From the NCBI GenBank assembly GCA_050246635.1, contig JBFWVR010000002.1, forward strand, positions 310,001-374,000: a stretch of DNA of 64,000 nucleotides. The letters run 5' to 3'. The stretch is from JBFWVR01 sp050246635. Its GTDB lineage: Bacteria; Acidobacteriota; Vicinamibacteria; Vicinamibacterales; UBA2999. The position numbers and the translations under genes were made by a program. This document shows, piece by piece, positions 59,663-64,000 of the stretch; position 1 is the first letter of the stretch, and each line of letters starts with the position of its first letter. The notes under the pieces are model-generated. The model made no database searches, was not told the DNA's origin, and saw only the letters and a list, made by a program, of their open reading frames with translations.

Positions 59663-61284
59663 CGGTCGTGTCGACTCAGTGTGCCCGTCGTGACGAGTTC
59701 CCGCACACGCTTCAGTTTCCATTGGACCTGCGCCGCCAGCTTCTGGCGGCGGTGGCGGCGCCATTTCGCGCGGTGCGCCCGGCGATCGGCGGCAAGGCGC
59801 TGGTGCCGCGTGGCCTCCTCGGCGGCCTCGCGGTCGTCGCGCAGGAGGCGCGCGCCGGTGGTCGTGCCGGCCAGCCGAATCACGCCGGCGGCCAGGGCCC
59901 GGCGCCACGCGGCGGGCTCCGCCGCCGCCACGCGGGCCGTGCGGCCGAGCGCCTCGACCGCGTCGGCGAACACCGGCGTGGCCGGCCGATCGAGCCCGGC
60001 CGGCCGGACGAACGCCGTGAGGAACCGCCGCTGCTGCTCGGCCTGGTGCTGGTCGCCCGCGAGCGCGGCCGACAGGTCGGCCACGTGATCCGGCAGGGTG
60101 CGGGCGGCCTTGAGCAGGCCGCCCTCCACCTCGAGCAGGTACCGGAAGTGCAGCATGCCTTCCTGGTGCGGCCGCAGGTCCGGCGGCAGCACGGTCAGGA
60201 CCGGTCGGCCTGCGATGGCCGCCTCGAGGAAGGCACTGGTCACCAGGCCGACCACGGCCCCGGCGTGCGCCAGGGCATCGAAGTAGTCCGCCTTGGCGTC
60301 CGCCGTGATCGGGTTCGCGCCGGTGACGAGGACCGGACCGAGCTCCGGCCACGCGACGTCCTGCCACTCGCGGCGGCGCTCGGGATGCGGCCGGATGATC
60401 ACCGCGGCATTCGCCAGGCCGGGATCATCGCTGGCACGGATCGCCTCGAGCCACCGGCGCACGAAGCGCGACTCGCGCGGGTCTGGCGTCAGGGCGGAGC
60501 AGACGTACAGGATCAGCGCGCGGTCGGCCGGCAGGCCCATCGCCGCCAGGAAGGTCGCGCGGTCGCGTCCGGGCTGGCGGCCGAACCACTGGTCGTAGAC
60601 CTGCGCACCGGTGACCACGACGCGGTCGGCGGGAATGCCGTGCAGCTCGACGGCCTCGCGGCGCTGCACGTCGTTCCACACGAACACGCCGTCGGGCAGG
60701 TCGCGGATGAGCGCCTTGCTCGACAGGTGGTCCCAGCTGTAGACGGTGACACCGGTCGGCACCGCCGCGGCCCGCGCGCTGCGCAGGTGATAGGCCTGCG
60801 CCGCCCTGGGATGGGTGACGGATCCGAACAGGGCGACGTCGGGGCGCTCCCGCGCCAGCAGCGCGTCCATCTCCGGCAGGCGGGGCATGCCGCGCTCCAC
60901 CGTGTCGAGCGCGGCGGCCAGGAGCCGGCGGCCCGGGCGACCGCCGGCCGCCGCCAGCCGGGTGACCACCCGCGGCGTGCGCTCCGCGGCGCGGGCGGCA
61001 AGCTTCGGGAACTCGTGGTACCGCGGCTCGAGGAACCGCAGGTAGTCGATCCCCTGTCGCAGCTTGCGGGCCACGGGGAACCACGCGGTGCCGAGGTCCG
61101 AGGGCGCCATGACCCACCGCACGCCGGGCCGCGCGGCCAGGGCCTCGGCCAGGCCCTGCCCGCCGAACTCGTCCGGCTCGTCGGCCATCAGCAGCACCTG
61201 GTGCCCGCGCGTGGCCAGCTCCAGCACGAGCGGCTCGAAGTTGCGCAAGAGGCCGAAGTGCAGCACCGACAGCAGCACCTTCAT
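59659..61284 (-). CDS. SWDHLSSK GT-B domain protein without the second domain
   Basis: A 541-residue paralogue of the first domain: KVLLSVLHFGLLRNFEPLVL, YSWDHLSSKALIRDLPDGV near 183, GAQVYDQWFGRQPGRDRATF, VIIRPHPERRREW near 295, VVGLVTSAFLEAAIAGRPVL (NTS is VTS here) and QEGMLHFRYLLE. After 440 it continues into a basic helical tail (REAAEEATRHQRLAADRRAH, KWRRHRRQKLAAQVQWKLKR) that ends where the fusion copies begin the GPWxSE domain. It may have lost or never gained that domain. ATG 61284 overlaps the CMP-synthetase stop. Confidence 0.68.
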   Translation of the reverse strand: MKVLLSVLHFGLLRNFEPLVLELATRGHQVLLMADEPDEFGGQGLAEALAARPGVRWVMAPSDLGTAWFPVARKLRQGIDYLRFLEPRYHEFPKLAARAAERTPRVVTRLAAAGGRPGRRLLAAALDTVERGMPRLPEMDALLARERPDVALFGSVTHPRAAQAYHLRSARAAAVPTGVTVYSWDHLSSKALIRDLPDGVFVWNDVQRREAVELHGIPADRVVVTGAQVYDQWFGRQPGRDRATFLAAMGLPADRALILYVCSALTPDPRESRFVRRWLEAIRASDDPGLANAAVIIRPHPERRREWQDVAWPELGPVLVTGANPITADAKADYFDALAHAGAVVGLVTSAFLEAAIAGRPVLTVLPPDLRPHQEGMLHFRYLLEVEGGLLKAARTLPDHVADLSAALAGDQHQAEQQRRFLTAFVRPAGLDRPATPVFADAVEALGRTARVAAAEPAAWRRALAAGVIRLAGTTTGARLLRDDREAAEEATRHQRLAADRRAHRAKWRRHRRQKLAAQVQWKLKRVRELVTTGTLSRHDR

Positions 61285-61973
61285 CCGCGGCGGCCCAGGA
61301 GCCAGCCCGCGAGCTCGAGATCCCACGGGGTGTCGATGTCGACGGAGTCCTCGGGCCGCATCACGAACCCGCGCGTCACGCCGCCGTAGAGCGATCCGGT
61401 CACGAGCACGGCCGGCCGCAGCGCGAGCACCGCGGGACCGTTGCGCGCGAACACCCGTGGCTTGTCCTGCCGCCGCGTCACGGTCGTTCCGCCGGCCCAG
61501 GGGGACAACACGCCGCCGTCCTCCACCAGCACCGACGCCGGGTTGTACTGGTGCGGCACCTCGACGATGCTCACGACCGTGTCCGCGCCGCTCTCCACGA
61601 GCCGATCCACCGCGCCGTCGATGTCGCCCGCCCGCCGGAGCGGTGAGGTCGGCTGCAGGAGCACGACGACGTCGGGGGCGTAGCCATCGATGCCGGCCAG
61701 CCGGGCCAGCACGTCCGCGATGACCGGCACGATCGGCGTCTCGTCGCCCGCCAGTGCCGGCTCGCGCAGGAACGGCACCTCCAGTCCCAGGTCACGGCCG
61801 GCCGCCGCGATCGTGGGGTCGTCGGTCGACAGCACCGTGCGCGACAGCCGGGCGCTCGCCTGCGCCGCCGCCGCGGTCCAGGCGAGGAGCGATCGGCCGG
61901 CCACCTCCGCCAGGTTCTTGCCGGGGATGCCCTTCGAGCCGCCGCGCGCCGGGATCAGGCCGAGGACGTGCAC
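61281..61973 (-). CDS. CMP-nonulosonic-acid synthetase, copy 3
   Basis: A 230-residue enzyme: VLGLIPARGGSKGIPGKNL, TVLSTDDPTIAA, FLREPALAGDETPIVP, VLLQPTSPLRRAG, VTRRQDKPRVFARNG and SVDIDTPWDLELA. The VTRRQD motif links it to copy 2, not copy 1. GTG 61973 comes 2 bases after the neuC stop (TGACCGTG), as at the TPR-permease junction. It should form a CMP-sugar from the path that starts with neuC copy 2. Confidence 0.9.
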   Translation of the reverse strand: MHVLGLIPARGGSKGIPGKNLAEVAGRSLLAWTAAAAQASARLSRTVLSTDDPTIAAAGRDLGLEVPFLREPALAGDETPIVPVIADVLARLAGIDGYAPDVVVLLQPTSPLRRAGDIDGAVDRLVESGADTVVSIVEVPHQYNPASVLVEDGGVLSPWAGGTTVTRRQDKPRVFARNGPAVLALRPAVLVTGSLYGGVTRGFVMRPEDSVDIDTPWDLELAGWLLGRRG

Positions 61974-61975
61974 GG

Positions 61976-63130
61976 TCAGTACTGGATGCGCTTCTGGACG
62001 CGCAGGGGCTCGGTGGCCAGGAGGTCGGCGATGCGTTGGCCCGCGCGGCCGTCGCCGTAGATGTGCGCCGGTGCGTAGGGGCCATGCGCCACCTGCGCGC
62101 GCACGGCCTCGATGATCGCCGCCCGATCGTGCGCGACGTCGACGACGTTCGGCCCGCGCTCGCGGCCCGCCTGGCGGGTGCCGACGTTCACCGCGGGCGT
62201 GCCGAGGAACGCGCCCTCTCGAATCGGCGCGCTCGAGTTGCCGACGAGGCACGCGGCCCGCATCGAGAGCCGCACATACGTCTCGACCGGGAAGTTCTTG
62301 TAGAAGCGGATGAACGACGGCCGCCGGTTCTCCCGGAACTTCCGCATCCCCCGCGCCACGTCGTCCGAACCCGCGTCGACGTTGGGCCAGAGCATGATGG
62401 CCGGCATCTCGAGGGCCTCGAGCGCCTCGAGGGTCTCGACGATCTGTGCCTCGCCCTGCCCGTACTCCGTGGTGACCGGATGCTGGCTCACCAGCAGGAA
62501 CGGCCTGGTGACGTCGACGTGACCGCCGACGCCCTCGCGGTCGAACCAGGCCTGGTCGAGCCCGTCGGTGCCGGCCGCCGCAATCTCCGCAACCAGGTCG
62601 ATGCGCGGGCAGCCCACCACGTGCACGGTCGACGGGTCCTCCCCCATCCGGACGATGCGGTCGGCGGCGTCCTGGTTGGCCGGGAAGTGCAGGTGCGCGA
62701 GCTTCGTGACGGCGTGGCGGATGCTCTCGTCGATCGTGCCCGTCACCTCGCCGCCCATCGTGTGCGCGACGGGGATGTTCATGTAGGCGGCGGCGACGGC
62801 GGTCGCCATCGTCTCGAAGCGGTCGCCGACGCTCACGACGACGTCGGGCCGGATGATCTCGAAGAGCGTCGGCAGTTCGAGCAGCCCGAGGCCGGTGGAC
62901 TTCGCCATCGTCACGGGGGTCTCCCCCTCGATGATGATGTTCACCCGGGCGTCGGGCCGGAAGCCGTCGCGCTCGATGACATCCACGACGGAGCCGAACC
63001 GATCGAGCACGGCCGAGGCGCCGACGATGACCTTGAGCTCGAGACCGGGATGGGCCTGGACGGCCCGCATCGCGGACTTGATGCTGCTGTAGTTGGCTCG
63101 CGAGCCGATGACAACGGCGACCTTACGCAT
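61976..63130 (-). CDS. neuC: Hydrolysing UDP-N-acetylglucosamine 2-epimerase, NeuC type, copy 2
   Basis: A 384-residue enzyme: VAVVIGSRANYSSIKSAM (copy 1 has TARPSYSRIK), VVSVGDRFETMATAVAA, VAHTMGGEVTGTIDES, VSQHPVTTEYG, LVGNSSAPIREGAFLG and VNVGTRQAGRERG. Activity as for copy 1, but the SRANY start matches the NeuC/LegG subgroup. It overlaps the deacetylase stop by 8 bases. There is no second neuB immediately here, so its product may go to either NeuB in the locus. Confidence 0.92.
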   Translation of the reverse strand: MRKVAVVIGSRANYSSIKSAMRAVQAHPGLELKVIVGASAVLDRFGSVVDVIERDGFRPDARVNIIIEGETPVTMAKSTGLGLLELPTLFEIIRPDVVVSVGDRFETMATAVAAAYMNIPVAHTMGGEVTGTIDESIRHAVTKLAHLHFPANQDAADRIVRMGEDPSTVHVVGCPRIDLVAEIAAAGTDGLDQAWFDREGVGGHVDVTRPFLLVSQHPVTTEYGQGEAQIVETLEALEALEMPAIMLWPNVDAGSDDVARGMRKFRENRRPSFIRFYKNFPVETYVRLSMRAACLVGNSSAPIREGAFLGTPAVNVGTRQAGRERGPNVVDVAHDRAAIIEAVRAQVAHGPYAPAHIYGDGRAGQRIADLLATEPLRVQKRIQY

Positions 63131-64000
63131 GGGGCATGTCGGACGTGAAAGGCGGCAGGTCGCGGGTGTCGTACCGTGGCACCTCGAACCGGCCGTCGGA
63201 CTCGGGCCGCGCGAGGCGCCGGACCGTGGTGAACGCACAGGCGTACCCGAGATCGGCCAGCACGGCCACCGTCTCGGCCGTGTAGGTGTGTGGGTGGCCG
63301 TACGGATAGCAGAACGGGACCAGGGCCTGGCCGGTCAGCGCACGGATCCGCGCCACGCCGCCGGCGAGCTCGGTCCGCTGGCCGGCCACATCGAGCCGCG
63401 ACAGCACGCGGTGCCGCGCCGTGTGGTACCCGAAGGTCATGCCGGCCGCGGCCATCTCCCGGATCATGGGACCGGACAGGTACAGGGCGCGAGCGAACTC
63501 GGTCTCGTCCCCGATGTGCGTGGTGAAGAGCTCGTCGAGCACACGATCCGCCGTCTCGAACGGCAGCTCGTAGTTGAGCAGGTGCTTGACGTCCCGGTCA
63601 CCGGCCGCGGCGTCGTAGCGGTAGACGGCCGGGGTCGGGCGGAGCCCGGCGCCGGCGCCGGCGGGCACCCGCGCCGCCGCCTCCCGTACCGCGGCGGCGA
63701 AGGCCGCTGCCCCGAGCCGCGAGACGAGGAAGTGCGTCTTGTGGACGTTCAGCACGCGCGGGCGATCGCCAAGCGTGTCGCCCGCGAGGAAGAAGACGCC
63801 GGACCAGCCCCGGTCGGCCAGACGCGGGAAGACCGCCGTGTAGTGATCCACGAACCCATCGTCGAAGGTCAGGAGCAGGGAGGGCCGCTCGAAGGGCCGG
63901 CCGGCATCGAGCCGCGTCACGAGCCCCTCGCAGGTCACCGGCGCACCGGCGGCCGCGAGGGCGTCGAGCTGCCGGTCGAAGTCGGCCACCGCCAGGGCGT
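63123..64000 (-). CDS. Polysaccharide deacetylase (CE4/NodB), 5' part outside the window
   Basis: The 288 residues from a GTG at 63989 read on openly to the window edge, so the start lies beyond 64000; the in-frame codons upstream (Ala-Leu-Ala) fit a continuing FxRQLDAL helix. Motifs: LLTFDDGFVDHYT (TFDD metal and base), FGYHTARHRVLS (HxxxH metal) and FCYPYGHPHT. It removes N-acetyl groups from sugars, perhaps from the UDP-sugar or glycan precursor. It is the most upstream gene seen of the 17-gene operon. Confidence 0.88.
   Translation of the reverse strand, partial: ALAVADFDRQLDALAAAGAPVTCEGLVTRLDAGRPFERPSLLLTFDDGFVDHYTAVFPRLADRGWSGVFFLAGDTLGDRPRVLNVHKTHFLVSRLGAAAFAAAVREAAARVPAGAGAGLRPTPAVYRYDAAAGDRDVKHLLNYELPFETADRVLDELFTTHIGDETEFARALYLSGPMIREMAAAGMTFGYHTARHRVLSRLDVAGQRTELAGGVARIRALTGQALVPFCYPYGHPHTYTAETVAVLADLGYACAFTTVRRLARPESDGRFEVPRYDTRDLPPFTSDMPHA

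Noticed and set aside
57023..61284. Split gene by frameshift (541-residue protein joined to the next gene)
   Set aside because: The 541-residue frame ends with a normal ATGA overlap and the next gene begins with its own complete first domain, so these are paralogues.
63987..63989. GTG as true start of the deacetylase
   Set aside because: The frame is open to the window edge and the sequence looks like the middle of the family helix, so the gene is truncated by the window.

Overview
The window is GC-rich bacterial chromosome, packed with genes, with many GTG and TTG starts and several families of dispersed or tandem GC-rich repeats between genes. The gene content (infA next to a DEAD-box helicase, an L-2-hydroxyglutarate oxidase, serine/threonine kinases, a prolyl oligopeptidase and a large nonulosonic-acid polysaccharide locus) and the repeat style suggest an environmental Gram-negative, most likely an Acidobacteriota of the Vicinamibacteria type. 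That placement is inference: there is no rRNA gene here, and I recognised no tRNA, CRISPR array or intact insertion sequence.

Region 1 (1-21607) is housekeeping and accessory metabolism: an atypical SDR, a DAC-like putative nucleotide sensor divergent from a three-domain acyl-ligase/ACP/acyltransferase fusion, infA and a DEAD-box helicase, an NCS1 permease coupled to a BRCT-MerR-TPR protein, glucokinase, a membrane-anchored prolyl oligopeptidase, a MarR regulator, a kinase-pseudokinase fusion, a giant Nfn-like flavin/Fe-S oxidoreductase, and thiS-thiG. The three gene-free stretches over 300 bases (5210-5678, 7447-8083, 16288-16712) are filled by inverted repeats, a 21-copy 19-bp tandem array and dispersed GC-rich modules.

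Region 2 (21607-64000) is a very large surface-polysaccharide locus. A coiled-coil methyltransferase and an O-antigen ligase lie on the plus strand. A UDP-sugar dehydrogenase and a DegT aminotransferase form a minus-strand pair. An L-2-hydroxyglutarate oxidase sits between them and the main operons. A 13-gene minus-strand operon (43975 down to 28848) holds a glycosyltransferase, a NeuB-type synthase, an SDR, an aldehyde dehydrogenase, a CMP-sugar synthetase, a transketolase, a HAD phosphatase, a KpsS-like protein, a WecA-PglF fusion, three glycosyltransferases and RfbD. Upstream of it, at least 17 genes run from beyond 64000 down to 44093, most joined by 4-base ATGA/GTGA overlaps. They include a deacetylase, two NeuC, one NeuB, two more CMP-sugar synthetases, methyltransferases, an epimerase, a nucleotidyltransferase and an unusual set of paralogous glycosyltransferase-like proteins.

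The most novel part is 48283-61284. Two domains that I cannot assign to a named family occur alone or fused. The first is a capsule-synthase-like GT-B domain marked by SWDHLSSK and RPHP. The second is marked by GPWLSETGFELLYW and TYGGFSYL. One protein has only the first, two have only the second, and two carry both. With two NeuB, two NeuC and three CMP-sugar synthetases, the simplest reading is an envelope glycan containing two or more different nonulosonic acids, added by this paralogous transferase set. No flippase, ABC exporter or chain-length regulator is visible in the window.
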